Assembly (NCBI GenBank): GCA_017437965.1
Contig: JAFRWN010000013.1
Coordinates: 1 to 64,000, forward strand
DNA: 64,000 nt
Source of the DNA: Lachnospiraceae bacterium
GTDB lineage: Bacteria > Bacillota > Clostridia > Lachnospirales > Lachnospiraceae
Direction: 5' to 3'
Shown here: positions 55,195 through 63,152 of the stretch, one piece after another
How positions within the stretch are numbered: the first letter of the stretch is position 1
Layout: each line of letters opens with the position of its first letter
Notes under the pieces: model-generated
Database searches by the model: none
What the model saw: the letters and a program-made list of their open reading frames with translations, nothing else
What the model was told of the DNA's origin: nothing
Position numbers and translations under genes: made by a program

Positions 55195-55671
55195 ATGCAA
55201 CACGTTGACATATATACAGACGGTGCCGCCAGAGGCAACCCCGAAGGCCCCGGAGGATATGGAACAATACTTCATTATACCGATTCAAAGGGAAGATTGT
55301 TTGAACGTGAGTTTTCCTGCGGTTATGTAAAGACTACAAACAACAGGATGGAACTCAGGGCAGTGATTGCAGGCCTTTTGGCTCTTAAGCATCCGTGTAA
55401 TGTTACGGTTTATTCAGACAGTCAGTATGTAGTAAAGGCTTTTACTGAAGGCTGGCTTGAAAACTGGAAGAAAAAAGGCTGGAAAAGACAGGGCGGAGAG
55501 CTACTGAATGTTGACCTTTGGAAAAAGCTTGACAAACTGGCTTCAGGGCATGAGTTAAGCTTTGAATGGGTCAAGGGACATGCAGGACATCCTCTCAATG
55601 AACGCTGCGATAAGCTTGCCACGACAGCGGCAGACGGAGAAGATCTTAAAGAGGATGAGCCTGAAGAATAG
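55195..55671 (+). CDS. rnhA: Ribonuclease HI
   Basis: Degrades RNA in RNA-DNA hybrids. It has 158 residues, the size of the E. coli enzyme. Catalytic acids are the Asp of 'IYTDGAARGNPEGPGGYG', the Glu of 'NNRMELRAVIAGL', the Asp of 'VYSDSQYVVKA' and the Asp of 'NERCDKLAT'; 'WVKGHAGHPLNE' supplies the catalytic His. It contains the basic handle region 'WKKKGWKRQGGE'. It starts 3 bases after the MutS-like gene and lies 22 bases before mutS. Confidence 0.97.
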   Translation: MQHVDIYTDGAARGNPEGPGGYGTILHYTDSKGRLFEREFSCGYVKTTNNRMELRAVIAGLLALKHPCNVTVYSDSQYVVKAFTEGWLENWKKKGWKRQGGELLNVDLWKKLDKLASGHELSFEWVKGHAGHPLNERCDKLATTAADGEDLKEDEPEE

Positions 55672-55693
55672 TTTGAAGATAGGATAGACACAC

Positions 55694-58381
55694 ATGGACA
55701 GAAATAATGTATCACCGATGATGAAGCATTACCTGGATACGAAAAAGCAGGTGCCTGACTGCATGCTGTTTTATCGTCTGGGTGATTTTTATGAGCTTTT
55801 TTTCGAAGATGCAGAGGAATGCTCGAAGGTACTTGAACTGACGCTTACCGGAAAAAACTGCGGTCTTGAGGAAAGGGCACCGATGTGCGGAGTGCCTTAT
55901 CATGCGGCTGATATATATATAAACAAACTGGTTGAAAAAGGTTATAAAGTTGCTATCTGTGAGCAGGTTGAGGATCCGAAGCTTGCCAAAGGAATGGTAA
56001 AGCGCGAGATAGTAAAGATAGTTACTCCCGGAACAAATACCTCTACGGCTTCACTTGATGAAACTAAAAATAATTATCTGATGTGTGTTATTTATGATCA
56101 GAGCTGTTATGGTATCAGTACAGTCGATGTAACGACCGGCGACTTTTATTCTACACAAGTAGAATCTATACGTGAATTAAATGATGAAATCAACAAGTTT
56201 ATCCCTTCTGAGATAATTGCAAACAATGCGCTTATGATGTGCCCTGTGGATTTTGACGGTTACAGGGAAAGACTTAATATTTCTGTCTCTTTCCTTGAGG
56301 ACAGGAAGCTGGATACAGAGGATGCTATAAGAATTCTGTGCAAGCATTTTCATGTGCATGGTGTGGATGGCCTCGGACTTATCGATATGGACTGTGCAGC
56401 CTTGTCTTCGGGACTTCTTTTGTGTTATCTTGATGAAACTTTAAAGACTGACCTTACCCATATTACTGAGCTTAAGGTTTACAGGACCGGAAAGTATATG
56501 ATCATAGACTCTGCGACCAGGAGAAATCTTGAGCTGACTGAGACTATGAGAGAAAAAAATAAGCGCGGGTCACTACTTTGGGTTCTTGACAAAACAAAGA
56601 CAGCTATGGGAGCAAGACTTCTTCGCCATTTTATCGAGCAACCACTCATTGATGTCGAGGAGATACGTAAAAGGCAGGATTTTGTTGAGGAATTTATAGA
56701 AAATGTTATTACCCGTGAAGAAATAAGAGAGTATCTCAATGCTATATATGATCTTGAAAGGCTGATGGGACGTGTTACTTATCAGAGTGCAGGCCCCAGG
56801 GATATGCTTGCGTTCAAGAGCTCACTTGAAATGCTTCCGCATATAAAAATGCTTCTGACTCCTTTTAAATGCGCGATGTGTGTAGAGGAACTTGAAGATC
56901 TTGATGAGCTTCGTGATGTTTATTATCTTATTGAAGCAGCGATTTCAGAGGATGCACCCCTTCAGGTAAAGGATGGCGGAATCATAAAAGAAGGCTACAA
57001 TGAAGAAGTAGACAGACTGAGAAGTGCCAAAACCGAAGGCAAAAAGTGGCTGATGGAGCTTGAAGAAAAGGAAAAGAATGCCACAGGTATCAAAAATCTG
57101 AGAGTCAAATTCAACAGGGTATTCGGTTATTATTTCGAAGTTACCAATTCCTATAAGGATATGGTTCCTGACGACTGGACAAGAAAACAGACTACAACAA
57201 ATTCAGAAAGATATACCTGTCCCGAGCTTAAAGAACTTGAGGATACGATACTGAATGCAGAGGATAAGCTTTATTCTCTTGAATATGCCTTGTTTGTAGA
57301 GCTAAGGAATTCCGTTGCAGCTCAGGTTGAGAGGATCAAACGGACTGCCAAGGCTGTTGCATCAATCGATGCTTTTGCAAGTCTTGCATATGTGGCTGAA
57401 CGAAACAATTATGTTAGGCCGCTGGTAAATGACGGCGGGATCATCAGCATCAAGGACGGAAGGCATCCTGTTGTTGAGCTGATGAACAATGATATGTTCA
57501 TTGCCAACGATACATTACTGGATAAGAAAAATTCAAAAATTGTCATTATCACCGGTCCGAACATGGCAGGAAAATCGACATATATGAGACAGTCTGCGCT
57601 AATCACGCTGATGGCTCAGCTTGGATCATTCGTGCCTGCAAGATCTGCAACTATCGGTGTATGTGACAGGATTTTCACGAGAGTCGGTGCTTCGGATGAT
57701 CTTGCAAGCGGAAGATCTACATTCATGGTTGAAATGACAGAGGTTGCAAATATCCTTAAAAACGCAACTCCCAACAGCCTTCTGATACTTGACGAGATCG
57801 GACGCGGAACTTCGACCTATGACGGTCTTTCAATTGCATGGGCTGTAATCGAATATATTTCAAAGAACAAAAGGCTTGGTTCCAAAACACTTTTTGCAAC
57901 ACATTACCATGAGCTTACTGAACTTGAAGGCAAGCTTGACGGAGTTGTCAATTACTGTATCGCTGTCAAAGAACAGGGAGAGAATATTGTATTTTTACGA
58001 AAAATCCTTCGTGGCGGTGCTGACAAGAGCTATGGTATTCAGGTGGCAAGGCTTGCGGGACTTCCGGAAGAGGTTCTTCAGAGGGCTGCATTTCTGTGCT
58101 CCGAGCTGATGGATGCGAGTGTTACGGTTAATGCTGAAGCAGGTAAGGAAATCAGTGCGATCGATAAGGAAGCAAAGGCGAAAAAGAAGAGCATGTCCGC
58201 AGGTCAGGAAGCTTCCGACGGATTTGCCCAGATGAGTCTTTTTGACGGGGGACTGATGGGTACTGCATATAAGATATTTGTTGACAGGGTTGCTTCGCTT
58301 GACTTATCAAATATGACTCCCATTGATGCTCTTAATATGCTTTACCGCCTTCAGCAGGAAATAAAGGAAAAGGGACTTTAA
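55694..58381 (+). CDS. mutS: DNA mismatch repair protein MutS
   Basis: Recognises mismatches and recruits MutL. It has 895 residues, a normal MutS1 length. The N-terminal domain carries the mismatch-wedge motif F-Y-E in 'RLGDFYELFFEDAEECSKVL'. The ATPase has 'ITGPNMAGKSTYMRQSALI' (about 620), 'SGRSTFMVEMTEVANIL', 'LLILDEIGRGTSTYDGLSIA' and 'LFATHYHELTEL'. The C-terminal HTH for dimerisation follows. mutL is not the next gene, as it often is in Firmicutes; a terminator and carbohydrate genes follow. CACACATGG contains the ATG, with AGGATAGAC as a modest ribosome site. Confidence 0.98.
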   Translation: MDRNNVSPMMKHYLDTKKQVPDCMLFYRLGDFYELFFEDAEECSKVLELTLTGKNCGLEERAPMCGVPYHAADIYINKLVEKGYKVAICEQVEDPKLAKGMVKREIVKIVTPGTNTSTASLDETKNNYLMCVIYDQSCYGISTVDVTTGDFYSTQVESIRELNDEINKFIPSEIIANNALMMCPVDFDGYRERLNISVSFLEDRKLDTEDAIRILCKHFHVHGVDGLGLIDMDCAALSSGLLLCYLDETLKTDLTHITELKVYRTGKYMIIDSATRRNLELTETMREKNKRGSLLWVLDKTKTAMGARLLRHFIEQPLIDVEEIRKRQDFVEEFIENVITREEIREYLNAIYDLERLMGRVTYQSAGPRDMLAFKSSLEMLPHIKMLLTPFKCAMCVEELEDLDELRDVYYLIEAAISEDAPLQVKDGGIIKEGYNEEVDRLRSAKTEGKKWLMELEEKEKNATGIKNLRVKFNRVFGYYFEVTNSYKDMVPDDWTRKQTTTNSERYTCPELKELEDTILNAEDKLYSLEYALFVELRNSVAAQVERIKRTAKAVASIDAFASLAYVAERNNYVRPLVNDGGIISIKDGRHPVVELMNNDMFIANDTLLDKKNSKIVIITGPNMAGKSTYMRQSALITLMAQLGSFVPARSATIGVCDRIFTRVGASDDLASGRSTFMVEMTEVANILKNATPNSLLILDEIGRGTSTYDGLSIAWAVIEYISKNKRLGSKTLFATHYHELTELEGKLDGVVNYCIAVKEQGENIVFLRKILRGGADKSYGIQVARLAGLPEEVLQRAAFLCSELMDASVTVNAEAGKEISAIDKEAKAKKKSMSAGQEASDGFAQMSLFDGGLMGTAYKIFVDRVASLDLSNMTPIDALNMLYRLQQEIKEKGL

Positions 58382-58392
58382 AAATTGATGAT

Positions 58393-58415
58393 AAATGCAA
58401 TATTTTTTTGCATTT
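58393..58415 (+). terminator. AT-rich terminator after mutS
   Basis: Stem AAATGCAA with TTGCATTT (58393-58400, 58408-58415), T-rich loop, followed by TATAAG. Weak but well placed, 12 bases after the stop. Confidence 0.5.
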
Positions 58416-58450
58416 TATAAGATAGTACATTTTTTATGCCATTTATTTCA

Positions 58451-58479
58451 TTGATTCTGTTTCTTGAAAATGCTATAAT
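58451..58479 (+). promoter_or_regulatory. Promoter of the alpha-xylosidase operon
   Basis: TTGATT (58451-58456), 17 bases, TATAAT (58474-58479) with a TG extension (TGCTATAAT). The leader before the ATG at 58557 is about 70 bases. Confidence 0.8.
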
Positions 58480-58556
58480 TTTATTGATAATTGGGGTCAC
58501 TATGTCCTAATATTAATATTTTTATGAAGTCTTGCACTTTCAGAACGGAGGTATCG

Positions 58557-60845
58557 ATGAAATTCAGTAACGGATGCTGGCTTTTTAAGCAGGGAACATC
58601 CTGCTTTGCACCTGCTGAGGTTTATTTCTCAAAGCTTGAAAAAAACAGGGTTGTGTTGACTGCACCTACGCAGCATATCACGTCACGTGGCGACACTCTT
58701 GGTGGCGTAAATCTTTATATCACTTTTACCACTCCCATGGATGATGTTATCCGTGTCCAGGTGGAGCATTACAGAGGAGCAAAGAAAAAAGCTCCGTCTT
58801 TTGATATCAATATCGATGAAAACAGAAAAATTGACGCAGAAGAGACTGACGATGAAATAATCGTTAAAAGCGGAAGCATGCGCGTTGTTGTAAATAAGAA
58901 GTGGTTCAGTATGACTTTCTACCGCGGAGATGAGAAGATCACCTCATCAACCGGCAGGGATCTGGGTTACATAAAGACCGACTGGCAGGGACTTCCGTAC
59001 GATGACGGACTTGAGCATGATACTTATATGCGTCAGATGCTTTCTACAGGTGTAGATGAGCATATTTATGGTACAGGCGAGCGCTTTACACCTTTTGTAA
59101 AGAACGGTCAGAGCATTACAATCTGGAATGAGGACGGTGGTACAAGTACCGAGCAGTCCTATAAGAACATTCCGTTCTTCATTTCAGACAAGGGCTACGG
59201 AGTATTTGTAAATCATCCCGAGAAGGTTGAATTTGAAATCGGTACTGAAATGATCACCCGTACTCAGTTCTCTGTACCCGGCGAAAGACTTGATTATTTC
59301 CTGATCAACGGACCTTCGATGAAGGAAGTTCTGGAAAGATATACCGACATTACCGGAAAGCCTGCGCTTCCGGCTCCCTGGACCTTCGGACTCTGGCTTT
59401 CGACCTCGTTTACTACAAATTATGACGAGGAGACCGTTAACAAGTTTGTCGACGGAATGTTTGACAGGGATATTCCCCTTCAGGTATTCCATTTTGACTG
59501 CTTCTGGATGAAGGATTATGCCTGGTGTAACTTCAAGTGGGACGAGAGAGTGTTCCCCGATCCCGTCGGAATGCTCAAGCGCCTTAAAGCAAAGGGTCTT
59601 AAGATCTGCTGCTGGATCAATTCCTATATAGGACAGGAATCCGAGCTTTTTGACGAGGGTATGAAGGGCGGCTACTTCATCATGCGTAAGGATGGCGAAA
59701 GCGTATATCAATGGGATATGTGGCAGCCCGGCATGGCAATAGTCGATTTCACAAATCCCGAGGCTGTGAAGTGGTACCAGAGCAAGCTTGAATACCTTAT
59801 GGATATGGGTGTTGACTGCTTCAAGACCGACTTCGGCGAGAGAATTCCTACCGAGTGCAGTTATTTTGACGGCTCCGACCCGATGAAGATGCACAATTAC
59901 TATACTTATCTTTACAATAAAGCAGTTTATGAAGTTATCGCAAAGAAGAAGGGCAAGGACGAGGCAGTACTGTTTGCAAGATCAGCAACAGTCGGCGGCC
60001 AGAAATTCCCTGTTCACTGGGGCGGTGACTGCTGGAGTGACTATGAATCAATGGAAGAGAGCCTTCGCGGAGGTCTTTCACTGACACTTTCAGGCTTCGG
60101 TTTCTGGTCTCATGATATAGGTGGGTTCGAGTCTACCTCGACGGCCGATGTTTATAAGCGCTGGTGCGCATTCGGACTTCTTTCCACCCATTCAAGACTC
60201 CATGGTTCACATTCTTACCGTGTGCCCTGGGCCTATGATGATGAGGCTTGTGAGGTTGTCAGCAAATTTGCAAAGCTTAAAGGTAAGCTGATGCCTTATC
60301 TTTACAGGAATGCCATTGAGACTTCAAAGACCGGCGTTCCGATGATGAGAGCTATGATACTTGAATTTACGGATGATCCTTCCGTACCTTATCTTGACAA
60401 GCAGTATATGCTCGGTGATTCACTTCTTGTTGCTCCGATTTTCAACGATCAGAGCCTTGCCAAGTTCTATCTCCCCGAAGGTAAGTGGACAAATTACTTT
60501 ACCGGCAAGGTAAAGAAGGGCGGAAAGTGGTACAGCGAAAAGGTTCCTTATACCGAGATTCCTCTCTATGTACGTGAGAACAGCATACTTGCTCTCGGAA
60601 AAGAAGAGAAGGCTGTATATGACTATGAGGACGGCGTGACACTCAAGGTATTTGAGCTTGCAGACGGAAAGTCAGCAGAAACAACAGTCTACGACGGTAG
60701 TAAGAAACTCAGATGCTCTGCAAAAGTAACAAGAAGCGGAAAAGATTATACTATATCGGTTAAGGGCGACTGCATCGGTACTGTTGAAATCGAGGGTAAG
60801 TCGGTCAAGTTCGCCGGTGATCTTGAAACCACAGTTAGTATTTGA
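58557..60845 (+). CDS. yicI: Alpha-xylosidase, GH31 (YicI type)
   Basis: Removes terminal alpha-1,6-xylose, as in isoprimeverose from xyloglucan; other alpha-xylosides or alpha-glucosides are possible. It has 762 residues from ATG 58557 (CGGAGG 6 bases upstream), similar to E. coli YicI (772). The nucleophile Asp lies in 'CFKTDFGERIPTECSYFDG'. 'RSATVGGQKFPVHWGGD' and 'SGFGFWSHDIGGFES' belong to the active site. 'RWCAFGLLSTHSRLHGS' is shared with YicI. No signal peptide, so it is cytosolic. A putative glycosidase gene follows by 15 bases, suggesting a joint pathway. Confidence 0.95.
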   Translation: MKFSNGCWLFKQGTSCFAPAEVYFSKLEKNRVVLTAPTQHITSRGDTLGGVNLYITFTTPMDDVIRVQVEHYRGAKKKAPSFDINIDENRKIDAEETDDEIIVKSGSMRVVVNKKWFSMTFYRGDEKITSSTGRDLGYIKTDWQGLPYDDGLEHDTYMRQMLSTGVDEHIYGTGERFTPFVKNGQSITIWNEDGGTSTEQSYKNIPFFISDKGYGVFVNHPEKVEFEIGTEMITRTQFSVPGERLDYFLINGPSMKEVLERYTDITGKPALPAPWTFGLWLSTSFTTNYDEETVNKFVDGMFDRDIPLQVFHFDCFWMKDYAWCNFKWDERVFPDPVGMLKRLKAKGLKICCWINSYIGQESELFDEGMKGGYFIMRKDGESVYQWDMWQPGMAIVDFTNPEAVKWYQSKLEYLMDMGVDCFKTDFGERIPTECSYFDGSDPMKMHNYYTYLYNKAVYEVIAKKKGKDEAVLFARSATVGGQKFPVHWGGDCWSDYESMEESLRGGLSLTLSGFGFWSHDIGGFESTSTADVYKRWCAFGLLSTHSRLHGSHSYRVPWAYDDEACEVVSKFAKLKGKLMPYLYRNAIETSKTGVPMMRAMILEFTDDPSVPYLDKQYMLGDSLLVAPIFNDQSLAKFYLPEGKWTNYFTGKVKKGGKWYSEKVPYTEIPLYVRENSILALGKEEKAVYDYEDGVTLKVFELADGKSAETTVYDGSKKLRCSAKVTRSGKDYTISVKGDCIGTVEIEGKSVKFAGDLETTVSI

Positions 60846-60860
60846 TAAAGGAGAAGATCA

Positions 60861-62324
60861 ATGAGCAAAAAATATGAAGGTGAATTCATCCCTTTCAAAA
60901 CCCATATGGGTCCTGCAACTACAGCTGTAGACCTTACTGACGGAAGCGAAAGAGGAGAATATGTTGACCAGGATTATATACTTCGTCAGCTCGGCAGGCC
61001 TCATCGCTGCATCAATCTTATGTATTGTTATTATCCCAACGATGAAGGCTGGCCGAGGCGTGCACATGATGCACATGCCCATGACAACCTGACAGATATC
61101 TGGGATTATCCTTATGACGATTATTTTACATACAAGGGTGGAATTGGCGGAAATCTTGATGATGAACCGTTCAATTTCATGCGTGACGTACGCCGTCATG
61201 GTCAGGATGTTTGTCTTACACTGACCATGGATCCCTTCCTTGATGAAGCGCACATTTCCGCAGTCTGCAAGGATCTTGCGAAGTTCGGACGTGTTCAGGT
61301 AAGGGTAAATCATGAGGCGACAGGTAATTGGTTCTCTTTCAACAAGAGAGCCAGCTATGAGCAGGTTGCAGCTTATTTTGTAAAGGTTTGTGAGGTTTTC
61401 CATAAGGAAGCTCCGAACTGCAAGCTGATACTCTGCCTTGACGGATGCAAGAATCCCAATGAAGAGAAAATGGAGATGGAGGATATCTTTGCCGATGCGG
61501 CAAGAGCCTGTGATATCGTTTCCGTAGACCGTTACATGGCACTTCACTGGGGTTATCCTGTTGATGTATGTGATTTCGGTGGAAATACACATCAGCGTTC
61601 TAAGGTAGAAGACATATACAATATGTGTAAGAAGAGCTATGAGCGTTATGCTGTTGTCAATAATGGCCTTTATAAGCCCATGGTACTGTCCGAGCTTAAC
61701 GCAGATGCAGATGTAACAGGACCTTACGATCAGGCAGCTATGTTCCGTAAATTTGCGGATATGCTTGAAGAAGATAAAGACAATTGGCTTAACGGCTTTA
61801 CGATGTATATGTTCCGTGACAGAGGACGTCTCGGTCTTGAAATCCAGGATCCGAACAATGAAAATGTCGGAATCAAGCAGCCTCTGATGGATACCTACCG
61901 TGAAATGATACATGAGGATTTCTTCAGTCCGAAGATGGAAGAGGGAGAGAAAGTTTCTTTCCCTGCAAAGCTTCGCTGGGGTTCATTTGAGGATTCCGAC
62001 GGTATAGCAGTACCGCTTACACTTGAAAAAACTCCTGTCTTCTTCGAACTTTTCTTTAATGACGGTCTCGAGGATGCCAATCTGATGATCGAGATCGGCG
62101 GAGAATGGTTCTACAAGGCTCCGGGTGTAAAATGCATTGATCTTGCTTCGGCTTTCTTTAACAAAAAGATTGAAAAAGAGACTGAAATGGCTCTCAGATT
62201 CTTTGCTCCGCCCACGACAGGAGAAAATGACGAATCACAGGGTGATGACTGGCAGCTGAATTACTATTATGAGCTTCCGAAACTGCCTGAAATACGCATT
62301 GTTTACGAGCCGATTGAAAAGTAG
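60861..62324 (+). CDS. Putative cytosolic glycoside hydrolase, unrecognised TIM-barrel family
   Basis: A 487-residue protein without signal peptide. About residues 10-355 read like a retaining (beta/alpha)8 glycosidase: 'VRVNHEATGNWFSF' (about 150) has the Asn-His-Glu-x-x-Gly-x-Trp-Phe form of GH26-like acid/base sites, and 'PMVLSELNADADV' (about 275) resembles a clan-A nucleophile Ser-Glu at the end of strand 7. 'CDIVSVDRYMALHWGYP' and 'WLNGFTMYMFRDRG' fit strands 6 and 8. The C-terminal 125 residues form a beta-rich domain. No family assignment was possible. It lies 15 bases after the alpha-xylosidase (AAAGGAG before the ATG), which suggests action on a xylose-bearing oligosaccharide. Confidence 0.8.
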   Translation: MSKKYEGEFIPFKTHMGPATTAVDLTDGSERGEYVDQDYILRQLGRPHRCINLMYCYYPNDEGWPRRAHDAHAHDNLTDIWDYPYDDYFTYKGGIGGNLDDEPFNFMRDVRRHGQDVCLTLTMDPFLDEAHISAVCKDLAKFGRVQVRVNHEATGNWFSFNKRASYEQVAAYFVKVCEVFHKEAPNCKLILCLDGCKNPNEEKMEMEDIFADAARACDIVSVDRYMALHWGYPVDVCDFGGNTHQRSKVEDIYNMCKKSYERYAVVNNGLYKPMVLSELNADADVTGPYDQAAMFRKFADMLEEDKDNWLNGFTMYMFRDRGRLGLEIQDPNNENVGIKQPLMDTYREMIHEDFFSPKMEEGEKVSFPAKLRWGSFEDSDGIAVPLTLEKTPVFFELFFNDGLEDANLMIEIGGEWFYKAPGVKCIDLASAFFNKKIEKETEMALRFFAPPTTGENDESQGDDWQLNYYYELPKLPEIRIVYEPIEK

Positions 62325-62398
62325 TAAAAATTAACCAAAAAATAGCCGTAATCTATTGCACGTATAGTGATTTTTGTTAAAAAATGCCTAATATTTTG

Positions 62399-62427
62399 TT
62401 GCATAATAATATAGCATATGTTATTAT
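62399..62427 (+). promoter_or_regulatory. Promoter of the DUF624 gene
   Basis: TTGCAT (62399-62404), 17 bases, TATTAT (62422-62427), 69 bases before the DUF624 ATG. Confidence 0.75.
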
Positions 62428-62430
62428 TTA

Positions 62431-62455
62431 ATAGATATAGTCCTGCTATATCTAT
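62431..62455 (+). promoter_or_regulatory. Operator-like perfect inverted repeat at the start of the DUF624 transcript
   Basis: ATAGATATAG-TCCTG-CTATATCTAT: 10-bp perfect arms with a 5-base centre, beginning 4 bases after the -10 box. There is no T-tract after it, so an operator is more likely than a terminator. Confidence 0.5.
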
Positions 62456-62496
62456 GCCCATTTTTGTTGTATAAATGTATCATCAGAGGTTGGAAC

Positions 62497-63132
62497 ATGG
62501 ATAAGTTTTTCGGTCTTGAGGGACCCTTGATCAGTTTCCTTGATAAATGCGGCAGGGTAGTAATACTTTCTGTACTATGGGTAATATGCAGCCTGCCACT
62601 TTTCACCCTCGGTGCATCGAGTACGGCGCTTTATTACAGTATCACCAAGACCGTAAGGAAGGAAAGAAGCTCATCGGTACGTGAATTTTTCAAATCATTC
62701 GGCAGATCCTTCAAAAGAAGCATTCCGTTTACGATTATCTTTCTTGTCGGAATGTTTGTGCTTTACCTTGATACTGCAATATGGGCCGGTAAAAAAACAA
62801 AGATGGCTTTCGTGTCCATGAATGTCTGCATTGTGCTGATGCTGATACTTGTGGCATTCGCAGGATTTGTGTTTCCTGTAATTTCAAGATTCATTCTTGG
62901 ATTCAAGGACACGGCAAGATTCACTGCATTCCTTACTTTCAGACATCTGCCGGTTTCACTGGCACTTGTGGTAATGGCTATGATCCTTGCAATAGGAACA
63001 TGGAGCTTTTTCCTGAATCTTGTTTATCTGCCCGGAGTTCTCTGTCTGATAGCTTCGGTCATGATAGAAAATGTTTTGAAAAAATACATACCAAAACCCG
63101 ATGAAGGGGAAGAAGTATGGTATGATGAATAA
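62497..63132 (+). CDS. DUF624 (YesL-like) membrane protein
   Basis: A 211-residue protein with about five helices (approximately 20-40, 70-92, 105-130, 145-165 and 170-192). The N-terminus 'LEGPLISFLDKCGRVVILSVLWVICSLP' matches the YesL/DUF624 pattern in which 'W.i.slP...iGas.tAly' follows. Genes of this family usually accompany sugar ABC transporters of the LplB/LplC-YtcQ type; function is unproven. The start is ATG 62497 with AGAGG upstream; the earlier TTG at 62464 is rejected. A secreted protein gene follows by 20 bases. Confidence 0.88.
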   Translation: MDKFFGLEGPLISFLDKCGRVVILSVLWVICSLPLFTLGASSTALYYSITKTVRKERSSSVREFFKSFGRSFKRSIPFTIIFLVGMFVLYLDTAIWAGKKTKMAFVSMNVCIVLMLILVAFAGFVFPVISRFILGFKDTARFTAFLTFRHLPVSLALVVMAMILAIGTWSFFLNLVYLPGVLCLIASVMIENVLKKYIPKPDEGEEVWYDE

Positions 63133-63152
63133 ACCATGTTAAGGAGGTTTAT

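Noticed and set aside
62431..62455. Terminator after the putative glycosidase
   Set aside because: The inverted repeat has no T-tract and lies downstream of a promoter that would be stopped by it; an operator is more likely.
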